Source: Peribacillus simplex
GTDB taxonomy: Bacteria; Bacillota; Bacilli; Bacillales; DSM-1321
DNA length: 64,000 bases
Direction of reading: 5' to 3'
Assembly (NCBI RefSeq): GCF_900156045.1
Contig: NZ_FTMX01000001.1
Coordinates: 682,001-746,000, forward strand
The notes beneath the pieces were generated by a model. That model made no database searches. It saw only the letters and a list, made by a program, of their open reading frames with translations, and was not told the origin of the DNA. Below are positions 28,658-35,821 of the stretch, piece after piece. Numbering within the stretch: the stretch's first letter is position 1; the number at the start of each line of letters is the position of its first letter. Made by a program: the position numbers and the translations under genes.

Positions 28658-28827
28658 AGCCTAGTAACACGAAACTCTTAAATCCCGGTTCAGCATAAAC
28701 TTGAACACCTTAAAAAAGTTGTATAGATAAGTGTAGTCCATCCATTTGGAGAGAGAAAGAAAGAGAGAGGTAAGTAATTGTAAGTGGTAAGAGAAAACAG
28801 TGACAAAATCCATGGTTTAATAGTAGG

Positions 28828-28884
28828 AAAATGGCAGGCATCACACAAAGACAGTTGTTTTTGTGTGGGTGCCTGCCATTTTTA
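28828..28884. terminator. Strong bidirectional terminator downstream of purF
   Basis: Thirteen-base arms AAAATGGCAGGCA and TGCCTGCCATTTT, extended inward by CACAC/GTGTG pairing, with T-runs on both sides. It lies 22 bp past the purF stop (minus strand). Confidence 0.8.
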
Positions 28885-28905
28885 TCCTACTTAAGCGGTA
28901 TCACT

Positions 28906-30276
28906 TCAAATATTAGTTGGGTATGCACCACTAAAACAGGCTACACAGCGACTGCTAGTTTCTCCAAGATCCACATCTACAGCCTCTAATAACCCTTCGG
29001 TGCTTAAAAAGGCTAATGAATCTGCCCCGATAACCTGTCCCATAGCTCGTTCGTGTTCGTGTTTGTTGGCAAATAGTTCTTCCTTAGTTGGCATATCCAC
29101 TCCATAAAAACAAGGGTTTCTAACCATAGGTGAACTAATTCTTACATGGACTTCCTTGGCACCTGCTTGTCTAATCAATTGGACAATGCGCTTGCTTGTC
29201 GTTCCCCTAACAATCGAATCATCGACTAATACCACCCTTTTTCCTTCCAAAATTTCTTGCACAGCGCTTAATTTCAGTCGAACAGCTAAGTCGCGCAATT
29301 CTTGCGTGGGCTCAATAAAAGAACGACCAGCATAAGGGTTTTTAATAATCCCCATTTCATATGGAATTCCTGATTGTTGGGAAAAACCAATGGCGGCAGG
29401 GACACTTGATTCGGGAACTGCAACGACAACATCAGCTTGTGTCGGATGTTCTTTTGACAGAATTTGACCTAATTCCTTCCGGATTGTTAAGACACTTCTT
29501 CCTTGAATAACGCTATCTGGACGGGCAAAATAGACAAATTCAAAGGAACAAAGGGATACCTTACCTTTTTCCGCAAATCTTCCAGTTTGAATTCCATTTT
29601 CGTCTATAAGAAGCCATTCACCTGGTTCAACTTCCCGCCAGAACTTAGCATCAACCGCATTTAAAGCGCATGTTTCTGAGGAGGCGATGATTGATTCACC
29701 AATTTTTCCAAGGCTAAGCGGACGTAACCCATGACGATCCAGGGCAATTAGCATTTGTTTTTCAGTCATTATAATCAAGGCAAATGAACCGTCGATACGT
29801 TTAAGCATATCAGGTGCGCTTTCTGCGAAATGCTGTTTACTTGAACGAGCTATTAAGTGAGCAATAATTTCAGTATCGGTCGTTGTTTGAAATATGCTTC
29901 CCTGCTGTTGTAACACATCCCGTTCTATCCTTGCATTTACGAGGTTGCCATTATGAGCAACAGCCAGGTCCCCCTCGCTATATTTAAAAACGAGGGGTTG
30001 TGCGTTTTGCAGTAAACTTTCACCAGAGGTTGAATATCGTACATGGCCAATGGCCATATTTCCAATTAGTCCATCAAGGATGTCCCGTGAAAATACATGG
30101 GTAACTAATCCCATTCCCCTGTGATTCCTGAATGATTTCCCATCACTAGCCACAATTCCTGCACTCTCCTGACCACGGTGTTGAAGTGCATGAAGTCCGT
30201 AATAAGTTAATTCGGCTGCTTTGGGGTGATTAAATACTCCAAATACCCCACATTTCTCCTGCATTTCTGAATCCAT
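28906..30276 (-). CDS. purF: Amidophosphoribosyltransferase (orphan PurF paralogue)
   Basis: 456 residues. A propeptide of eight residues precedes Cys9 (MDSEMQEKCGVFG), the Ntn-type glutaminase nucleophile. The glutaminase domain contains 'HNGNLVN', and the PRPP site 'VVLVDDSIVRGTTS' is intact. Late cysteines ('CFYGVD', 'CVACF') match the Fe-S ligands of the B. subtilis type. It would make 5-phosphoribosylamine from PRPP and glutamine, the first step of purine synthesis. No other pur gene is nearby, and I see no purine riboswitch upstream, so it is probably a second copy outside the pur operon. The C-terminus is about 20 residues shorter than the B. subtilis enzyme. GGGAGG lies 9 nt before the ATG. 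Confidence 0.9.
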   Translation of the reverse strand: MDSEMQEKCGVFGVFNHPKAAELTYYGLHALQHRGQESAGIVASDGKSFRNHRGMGLVTHVFSRDILDGLIGNMAIGHVRYSTSGESLLQNAQPLVFKYSEGDLAVAHNGNLVNARIERDVLQQQGSIFQTTTDTEIIAHLIARSSKQHFAESAPDMLKRIDGSFALIIMTEKQMLIALDRHGLRPLSLGKIGESIIASSETCALNAVDAKFWREVEPGEWLLIDENGIQTGRFAEKGKVSLCSFEFVYFARPDSVIQGRSVLTIRKELGQILSKEHPTQADVVVAVPESSVPAAIGFSQQSGIPYEMGIIKNPYAGRSFIEPTQELRDLAVRLKLSAVQEILEGKRVVLVDDSIVRGTTSKRIVQLIRQAGAKEVHVRISSPMVRNPCFYGVDMPTKEELFANKHEHERAMGQVIGADSLAFLSTEGLLEAVDVDLGETSSRCVACFSGAYPTNI

Positions 30277-30610
30277 TTTTCTCTTCCTCCCGTTGATATC
30301 CTTTTTGTTATTTTTGGCAAAAGGTGAATTTCTATCCTTTTTATTTACTAATTAGTAAATGGATAGGGATTAAATTAATTGCAGCCATAAAACAGCTCTA
30401 TGGAATAGGTAGGGATAATTACTTAGCATTATTATCTTGGTATAAAAGACTTTTGGGTATAATGGAATATTTTGAATTTAGGTAATTTGTATGATTTATA
30501 GTAAACTATATAGTAAAGAACAGATATTAATTTATAAGATCTAGCCCATTATAAAAATAGTGAATAATACAGTTAATATTTTTGCAGATTTGAAGATACT
30601 TTAATATGAA
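30277..30610. other. Intergenic region upstream of purF and cassette A
   Basis: About 330 bp of AT-rich sequence containing the divergent control regions of purF (minus) and the first small-membrane-protein cassette (plus). No G-box purine aptamer pattern was found. Nothing else is recognisable. Confidence 0.4.
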
Positions 30611-30658
30611 GATCAAGCAAAGGGACTTCGCAGAAAGCGCTGTCAGATAGCTGCCATC
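30611..30658 (+). promoter_or_regulatory. Conserved structured leader, copy A
   Basis: 48 nt, 44 of them identical to the leader at 32145. The constant parts are GATCAAGCAAAGGGAC and TGTCAGATAGCTGCCATC; the differences fall in a hairpin between them (GAC..TCGC / GCG..GTC). It ends about 20 nt before the start codon of a small membrane protein. I cannot assign it to a known riboswitch class. A cis-acting RNA or protein-binding leader is likely. Confidence 0.55.
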
Positions 30659-30679
30659 AAAATATAAGGAGAATATTTG

Positions 30680-30817
30680 ATGACAAAAAACAAATTTATT
30701 ACGTTCGAGGAAGCTTATGAAAAGAAAAAAAGAAGTAAGAAAATTTTTATTGGGTCTTATATTACTATTATTTTAATTTTAATTTCTTTATTGACTTTTT
30801 TTCTTGGAAAATCATAA
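30680..30817 (+). CDS. Small single-span membrane protein, copy A
   Basis: 45 residues: a charged N-terminal half (FITFEEAYEKKKRSKK) and one membrane helix (about 22-43, IFIGSYITIILILISLL). AAGGAG lies 9 nt before the ATG. The paralogue at 32214 differs at about ten positions, all conservative. Function unknown; inside-positive topology (K/R-rich N-terminal half in the cytoplasm) is expected. Confidence 0.72.
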   Translation: MTKNKFITFEEAYEKKKRSKKIFIGSYITIILILISLLTFFLGKS

Positions 30818-30830
30818 CGGGAGTTAAATA

Positions 30831-30856
30831 GGGCTGAGAAATCAGGCCTTTTTTTG
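30831..30856 (+). terminator. Terminator of cassette A
   Basis: GGGCTGA-GAAA-TCAGGCC followed by seven T (one internal mismatch). The same kind of hairpin follows copy B. Confidence 0.65.
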
Positions 30857-30994
30857 TGTTAAGAAGGTGAATGAGGAAGTATGCAGTGAACTCTCCTTTT
30901 GTCGAAATGGTTAGTCAAAGGAGCTAAGAGTCTAAAACTACAAAAGAGATGATTATTTTCAGAAGTTCTATTTAGTAATAATAATTGAAAGGTT

Positions 30995-31089
30995 AAATTA
31001 TTCAAGTCGGTGAATATAATCAACTAGCGAGTGAAAAAGGAGGGAAGTTTAGCAATTTATTAGGTATCCAAATGGAATCAAGTGTTTAA
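30995..31089 (+). pseudogene. 3'-terminal fragment of the second lasso ABC exporter gene
   Basis: The frame reads 'IIQVGEYNQLASEKGGKF' and continues to a stop, nearly identical to the last 31 codons of the intact exporter. It begins at the codon after the point where the fragment at 28496-28657 ends, so the two are halves of one broken gene. Confidence 0.82.
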
Positions 31090-31121
31090 ATATTTATTGA
31101 AGTCACGAACAGTCAGGTTAC

Positions 31122-31154
31122 AGCCATATTATGGTTTGTAATGCTGGCTTTTTT
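31122..31154 (+). terminator. Terminator behind the exporter remnant
   Basis: AGCCAtATTA pairs with TAATgcTGGCT and is followed by six T. It is a relic of the end of the second exporter transcript, or still used. Confidence 0.6.
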
Positions 31155-31507
31155 CTTAGGGTAAATAAATTAAAACTGAATCTCTTAGTCCACTTGAATG
31201 AAAATATTATTTTTTTGGAATAGTAATTTCGGGATTATTTATGCTATTATAAATCTACTTTTAATAAAAAAGTTGTAAAGAAAGCGTGTTATACCAGTGT
31301 TTTCCTATTATAATGTCACTTTTTGATGAATGATGTTGAAAAATGACAGAAAAAAACGAATAGTATTAAGAGCTATTATTACGTTTTTAAGTATAATTAA
31401 CATTAATATAGTTTTAATTAAGGGGAAATTTTTTAGGGCATCATGGTTTAAACAGGGAATTCAAGAGATTTATTAATCTTGGAGAATAATTTATGTTAAA
31501 TATTCTT

Positions 31508-31583
31508 GAGAAAGGCAAACCTATTGAAAAGTAGGGACGCAAAATTACAGGTCTAAGGCCTTGCTAAGACGGCTGTTTTACCA
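31508..31583 (+). promoter_or_regulatory. Class I cyclic-di-GMP riboswitch (GEMM-I)
   Basis: All hallmark parts are present in order: GGCAAACC, a P2 helix closed by a GAAA tetraloop (CCTATT-GAAA-AGTAGG), then GGACGCAAA, the P3 arms ACAG/CTGT with GTCTAAG, and the closing strand GTTTTACC. It ends about 20 nt before the start codon of a SinI-like gene, and the GGGTGGG ribosome binding site follows at once. No terminator lies between aptamer and start codon, so control of translation initiation is the simplest model. Confidence 0.87.
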
Positions 31584-31603
31584 CAAGTTGGGTGGGATTT
31601 ATC

Positions 31604-31708
31604 ATGGAAGCTAACAATGAACGGGAAGAATGGGTTTATCTAATGTTAGAGGCTAAAAATCTAGGATTATCTATTGAAGATGTGCGGAAGTTCATAAAAG
31701 GAAAATGA
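31604..31708 (+). CDS. SinI-like anti-repressor
   Basis: 34 residues, essentially one Sin dimerisation domain: 'EREEWVYLMLEAKNLGLS' then 'IEDVRKFIKGK'. B. subtilis SinI has the same pattern (EWVxLMxEAKxxxIS-x-EEIRKYL). The C-terminal region of SinR from this window (DEEWLEIMLDVMGAGIS) is the matching partner surface. SinI titrates SinR and so releases matrix genes. GGGTGGG lies 6 nt before the ATG, directly behind the c-di-GMP aptamer. Shorter than SinI (57 residues) because it lacks the N-terminal extension, as in other SinI-domain proteins. Confidence 0.85.
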   Translation: MEANNEREEWVYLMLEAKNLGLSIEDVRKFIKGK

Positions 31709-31743
31709 AATGGAAAACGCAAATCAGGGGAAAAAATTATGTT

Positions 31744-31774
31744 AGAGGAGGCTGTTATACAGTCTTCTTTTTTT
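31744..31774 (+). terminator. Terminator of the sinI-like transcript
   Basis: AGAGGAGGCTGT pairs with ACAGTCTTCTTT around a three-base loop, followed by a T-run. It lies 36 bp behind the SinI-like stop codon. Confidence 0.7.
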
Positions 31775-31858
31775 GGTTTCATTAACGTAAAAGGTATCCA
31801 GAAAAATAAACATGGCGATAATAATAAAAATGCAACCTTATTGAGGGGGATTTTTATT

Positions 31859-31972
31859 ATGGATGTACCTATTGCCTTTTTGAAGGGATTAATGTGGGGA
31901 ACTTTATTTAGTGTACCGTTATGGTTGGCATTTTGCGGTTGGATAAATATAATCATGAATTTTATAAAGTAA
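31859..31972 (+). CDS. 37-residue hydrophobic membrane peptide
   Basis: 37 residues beginning MDVPIAFLKGLMWGTLF, with one long hydrophobic helix containing two Gly/Trp positions and ending NFIK. GAGGGGG lies about 9 nt before the ATG. The reading frame extends further upstream, but the earlier ATG sits in the terminator hairpin, so the short form is preferred. Family unknown. It lies between the SinI-like gene and cassette B. Confidence 0.5.
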   Translation: MDVPIAFLKGLMWGTLFSVPLWLAFCGWINIIMNFIK

Positions 31973-32144
31973 GCGCTTAATTAAACTGGTGCCTAGGCAG
32001 GATTCAGCATGATAATCATAGAATTTAGTTGTTGTACATAATGCGTTAGTCTTAACCTTCTACATACTTAAGAAATATAGCCTATAGAAAAATAGTTAAT
32101 AATACTTAAATATTTTTAGCGTAGTGCCGATACTACAATATAAA

Positions 32145-32192
32145 GATCAAGCAAAGGGACCTCGCAAAAGGCGATGTCAGATAGCTGCCATC
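32145..32192 (+). promoter_or_regulatory. Conserved structured leader, copy B
   Basis: 48 nt matching copy A (30611) without gaps. Its hairpin has an additional U-A pair where copy A has U-C, and the rest of the stem is kept, which supports a structured RNA. It ends 21 nt before the start codon at 32214. Confidence 0.55.
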
Positions 32193-32213
32193 AAAATAGA
32201 AGGAGATTATTTG

Positions 32214-32351
32214 ATGACAAAAAATAAATTCATTACGTTCGAGGAAGTTTATGAAAAGAAACAAAGAAGTAAGAAAATTTTTATTGGGACTTATATTACT
32301 ATTACTTTAGTATTGATTTCATTAATGACTTATTTTATGGGACAAGCATAA
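32214..32351 (+). CDS. Small single-span membrane protein, copy B
   Basis: 45 residues: FITFEEVYEKKQRSKK followed by a membrane helix (IFIGTYITITLVLISLM). Paralogue of the protein at 30680; similarity covers leader, gene and terminator, so the whole transcription unit was duplicated. GAAGGAG lies 9 nt before the ATG. Function unknown. Confidence 0.75.
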   Translation: MTKNKFITFEEVYEKKQRSKKIFIGTYITITLVLISLMTYFMGQA

Positions 32352-32365
32352 TATGAATTATCGAA

Positions 32366-32390
32366 GGGGCTGAGGAATCAGTCCTTTTTT
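32366..32390 (+). terminator. Terminator of cassette B
   Basis: AGGGGCTGA-GGAA-TCAGTCCTTTTTT, the counterpart of the terminator behind cassette A. Confidence 0.65.
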
Positions 32391-32606
32391 GTTTTCTTAT
32401 ATCCACACGTATTTACCTAAAACTTACTAGTATTCATTCCTAAGGGATATTTCAGAAATGTTAAAATTGGGTAAATTTTTGGTTTTTAAACTAGTTTATG
32501 CTTGCCAACCCCAACAATATATGTGATTATCAAAGATATGAGCTATATTCCTTATTTTGAAAAAAGAATTGGGACAACTTATGAAATATTGGAGTGGAAA
32601 TTTCTA

Positions 32607-32738
32607 ATGGATTTTTTTGATATTTTAAAAGACACTTTTGCAAAAGGTGAGTTTGGACAAGATGTTACTGTAAATGAACTTGTGGAAGAGATTAAGGAGA
32701 AATTAAGCGGGATCATTGAACAACCTGAAAGAATATGA
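32607..32738 (+). CDS. 43-residue hypothetical protein
   Basis: 43 residues starting MDFFDILKDTFAKGEFG and continuing with an acidic amphipathic helix (ELVEEIKEKLSGII). GGAGTGG lies 9 nt before the ATG; a longer in-frame form starting at 32502 has no binding site. The stop overlaps the start of the VanZ-like remnant (ATGA), so the two were one operon. Family not recognised. Confidence 0.45.
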   Translation: MDFFDILKDTFAKGEFGQDVTVNELVEEIKEKLSGIIEQPERI

Positions 32739-33053
32739 TCCGTAGATACATATTCCCCATTTTGCTCATTTCATGGGCGATGGTCATCTTCTTTTTTTCC
32801 TCGCAGACGTATGAGGAGCAAAGCATTACCCCTTTTTTAGCGCAGTTCAATACCCCATATTGGTATGATAAGCTCATGGATGGTGCAGGGGCTCTTAGTC
32901 CTTTTTTATGCGAGTGCGGACGAACTGCATCAAAAATTAACCGGTGGCCGAACTCCCTTGTGGCAGGATATCATGCTTGACACGTTTGGCGGTTTGCTAG
33001 GAATCTTCTGTTTTCTTTTCTTATATCGATGGAGAAGACGTCATCGAATCTGA
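32735..33053 (+). pseudogene. VanZ-family membrane protein, frameshifted and internally deleted
   Basis: The first part (32735 to about 32860) reads 'RRYIFPILLISWAMVIFFFSSQ', the typical VanZ start with its S-S-Q motif. The C-terminal part is in another frame and reads 'LFYASADELHQKLTGGRTP' plus 'LWQDIMLDTFGGLLGI', the strongly conserved VanZ ending with its D-E-x-x-Q and GR motif. The middle membrane helices between them are missing, and the frame changes near 32870-32890. A sequencing error alone would not explain the missing middle. Confidence 0.75.
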
Positions 33054-33167
33054 AGAACTCAGTTCCAATAATTTTTAATGAAGGAGCAAGTTTAACAACA
33101 TGCTTCTTTTTTATGGTTTTCCCTATATAAATATATAAATGGAAGATAACCTGTGAGGGTGATGAGG

Positions 33168-33626
33168 GTGAGCAGACACAGTAAGATCCCAATAGGAGTA
33201 TTGACGGCTATTCTCGTGGTTTTAATTGCAGGAGCGTGTATCATTTTTCTTTTTCCGAGCGGATCAGAAAGCGTGGTTGAAGATTTTTATGAGTATGAAA
33301 GTGAAGCGGAGTTCGGGAAATCCTGGGATTTGTTAAGTTCTGAAATGAAGCAGCGGTTTCCGGATCGGGCAGATTATGTGCAAAATCGGTCACATGTATT
33401 TTTACAGCATATGGATGTGGAGTCCTTTCAGTATGATGTAGGACGTTCTAAGAAAGTGAAGAACTGGAAGTTGGATAAGAGTGGAAGGCTGCATAAAACG
33501 GCCTATGAAATTCCAGTTACACAGGTCTTCAATTCTCGCTTTGGAATGTTTACTTTGGAACAAAATTGCTATGTCGTCAAAGAAAAAGGCGAATGGCGTA
33601 TATTATGGGATTATCGGTTTGAATAG
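33168..33626 (+). CDS. Membrane-anchored NTF2-like protein
   Basis: About 152 residues. One N-terminal helix (about 8-28) anchors an extracytoplasmic domain beginning 'SESVVEDFYEYESEAEFGKSWDLLSSEMKQRF', a pattern of NTF2-like/DUF4878 lipoproteins and anchors in Bacillus. The end '...KGEWRILWDYRF' is typical of the last strand of that fold. GAGGG lies 8 nt before the GTG at 33168; in-frame GTG and ATG codons at 33153 and 33162 are too close to it. Exact function unknown. Confidence 0.65.
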   Translation: MSRHSKIPIGVLTAILVVLIAGACIIFLFPSGSESVVEDFYEYESEAEFGKSWDLLSSEMKQRFPDRADYVQNRSHVFLQHMDVESFQYDVGRSKKVKNWKLDKSGRLHKTAYEIPVTQVFNSRFGMFTLEQNCYVVKEKGEWRILWDYRFE

Positions 33627-34042
33627 ATTCCTCTCCTTTTTCAGGCTCAAGTTCATTTTATTGAAAAGGGAGAGGCGTTGCTCTCATATAATGCCGAATG
33701 GATTTACTTCTCATGAAACATATTTCATTCTTGAACGATCACTGATGGCTTTCAGAATAAACATTTTGTCCTGTGTGCTTAGCATAGCCCAGCTGCCTGC
33801 TTTGATTTTCATTTAAATACACTCCTTTTGTTTAGGTTTATTTATGATAGTAGATATATGTTGGTTGTGGAATTCCGGGTCCAAAGAATAATTGTGTCTA
33901 GTGTTGAAAGGGGCAAGGGGAGATGGAATATTCAGCTCATATTAGATTATACCGTCTTTTAATGCCTAATAAACAACAAAAATTCCAACAAATCTCTACA
34001 ATTGGTGTTCGTTTTTTGTCAGAATATTGGACGGAGAAAATG
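33627..34042. other. Non-coding stretch between the NTF2-like gene and tagU
   Basis: About 415 bp. I see no convincing gene. An open frame from 33923 with a fair ribosome binding site runs into the tagU terminator and its 3' end, and is probably chance. Confidence 0.45.
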
Positions 34043-34074
34043 AAAAAGCTGTCAGGATGCGGGTCCGGACAGCT
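34043..34074 (-). terminator. Terminator of tagU
   Basis: On the minus strand AGCTGTC and GACAGCT pair around a 13-nt loop and are followed by TTTTTCATTTT. It starts 13 bp after the tagU stop codon. Confidence 0.75.
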
Positions 34075-34087
34075 CTTACATTTTTTC

Positions 34088-35017
34088 TTATTTGATGGAT
34101 AATTGTTCTTTTAATTCGGATTGGACCTTTTCTTTTTCTTCATCCGACACAATATTATAGTAGACTCCGTCGATTTTCGTTCCATTTCCTGGAATGGTTG
34201 CTTGGGTTATGCTTTTGCTTGCGTCCCTGTAGTTCTTTTGGATGTCCATCATGTCATCAAACGTCAGATTAGTCTGGATATTTTTACTTAATGCATCGAA
34301 AACATCATCGTATTTCGTCAGGGAGGAAAGGCTAGCGCCTTCTTTGATGACAGCTTCGATGATGGCACGTTGTCTGGATTGACGGCCATAATCACCATTC
34401 GGATCTTCATACCTCATTCGTGAATATTTAAGCGCATCTTCTCCATTTAGATTAATGCTTCCCTTTGCAAAATGGACGCCTTCATAAGTGAAGTCCAAAT
34501 CGTTTTGAACGGTCACGCCGCCGACTGCGTCAACGATATCCTTGAAGCCTTCCATATTGATCTTCATATAATAGTCGATTGGGATATCAAGGAAGTTTTC
34601 AACGGTATCCATGGACATTTTCGCGCCGCCGAAGGCAAATGCATGGTTGATTTTATCCTGTGTACCATGACCGACGATCTCGGTCCGTGTATCACGGGGA
34701 ATGCTTAGCATTTTGACCGATTTCTTTTGTGGATTGACTGTCAAGACGATCATTGTATCTGAACGGCCTTTGTCGCCATCACGTTCATCGACGCCAAGCA
34801 TGAGCATCGAGAATGGCTCCTGATCTGATAGTGCAAGGTCTTTTGTTCGTTTATCCGTGTTACGGTCTATTGGTGTATGCATCGTGTCAACGGTTTTTGT
34901 CAGTGAATTCCATACGGAGTAGGCAAAAGCTCCCCCGGCTAATATGAAAAGTAGGACAATTATCCCGACTACCTTCAGCCATGTCCGTTTCTTTTTCTTC
35001 TTTTTTTCATGTCTCAT
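34088..35017 (-). CDS. tagU: LytR-CpsA-Psr family cell-wall glycopolymer ligase
   Basis: 309 residues. A lysine-rich cytoplasmic start (MRHEKKKKKKR) precedes one membrane helix (about 13-33) and an extracellular LCP domain. Conserved features seen are 'LMLGVDERDGDKGRSDTMIVLTV' (the Arg/Asp pair), 'MLSIPRDT' and 'YSRMRYEDPNGDYGRQSRQR', which bind the polyprenyl pyrophosphate substrate. LCP proteins attach teichoic acid or other anionic polymers to peptidoglycan, and might also attach the acidic polymer made by the left-hand locus. Closest in layout to TagU (YwtF). Confidence 0.88.
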   Translation of the reverse strand: MRHEKKKKKKRTWLKVVGIIVLLFILAGGAFAYSVWNSLTKTVDTMHTPIDRNTDKRTKDLALSDQEPFSMLMLGVDERDGDKGRSDTMIVLTVNPQKKSVKMLSIPRDTRTEIVGHGTQDKINHAFAFGGAKMSMDTVENFLDIPIDYYMKINMEGFKDIVDAVGGVTVQNDLDFTYEGVHFAKGSINLNGEDALKYSRMRYEDPNGDYGRQSRQRAIIEAVIKEGASLSSLTKYDDVFDALSKNIQTNLTFDDMMDIQKNYRDASKSITQATIPGNGTKIDGVYYNIVSDEEKEKVQSELKEQLSIK

Positions 35018-35821
35018 ATTTTACTTCCTTCCTCTTTTTCTGACCACTTCATCTATTATATTTAATTTCGTAGTAAAAGAATAGTATATTTTACTATTTT
35101 ATAATACCTTTTACATATTTTGGTGTGCTATTTGCTAGTAACTAGAACAAATCTGAGGGAGTAGGAAGTTAGATTCATTTAAAGTTTAATATAGTGAATG
35201 ATTGGGAAATCTACACTTTTTTCGTTGTTGGGTGTGTAATTTGACCTAGTGTTTATTCTTTTGTTTACTTCCAGATATTTAGAGGTTGCAAGTCTTTTTA
35301 TAATCATGATCTTACAGCCATTTGTTATGTTCTCTTACATTATTAAATGTTTGGAGATGCAATTGTGGATATACAATCCTCAGTCTGCTGCGATGTTGCT
35401 TGAAAGTAAAATATTGTGACGGCGGTAGGTTTTGTCATCACCATGTTTATGTGTGTTTATGGGGAGTGTTTCATGAACTCGAAAGGATTCAACGACTGTT
35501 GTGTCACTTCAGTTTATAGAAATGGCTTTGTTGAAAAATTGGGTGGGCCATACAATGGTATATCAGAAACTGGAATATATGTGGGCCGTACCGGCTTTTA
35601 GCGGTTCGTTATTAAGATTCCGAGGTTATTTTTTTCCAAGGAGAAAAGTTTTTGAATCTAATGAATTTGACCAGTCAAAATGGATTTGTCGAATTTTTCA
35701 AAATGGATGGAGTGTTACTTTAAAATGGGTGATAAGGAAAGTCCCTATTAGAAAGCAGGCGCATATATATGCAGTACGGATATCCCTAAAGAATAAATGA
35801 ATATTGGAGGCTAAAGAATAA
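35018..35821. other. Region upstream of the Ser/Glu-rich genes; doubtful reading frame
   Basis: About 800 bp. A weak frame from 35522 to 35800 (MALLKNWVGHTMVYQKLEY..., ending LKWVIRKVPIRKQ) has no ribosome binding site. Its last 30 codons are repeated upstream of the second Ser/Glu-rich gene with an in-frame 15-base deletion, which hints at former coding. I do not call it a gene. Confidence 0.35.

Noticed and set aside
30605-30680. Possible c-di-GMP or other known riboswitch in the cassette leaders
   Set aside because: The leaders contain GCAAAGGGAC and GATAGCTGCC, which recall parts of GEMM-I, but the GGCAAACC segment and the GAAA-capped P2 helix are absent. I left them as an unassigned conserved leader.
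30893-30926. Inverted repeat CTCCTTTTG / CAAAGGAG
   Set aside because: No T-run and no gene beside it; could be a relic of the insertion next to the exporter fragment but nothing supports a function.
33923-34102. Open frame of 59 codons beginning MEYSAHIRLY with GGGGAG upstream
   Set aside because: Its second half is the tagU terminator and the antisense of the tagU end; the MEYS start shared with the Ser/Glu-rich proteins is only 12 bases and probably chance.
35522-35800. Open frame upstream of the Ser/Glu-rich genes
   Set aside because: No ribosome binding site, no recognisable family and unusual composition. The repeated end with an in-frame deletion is suggestive but not enough.
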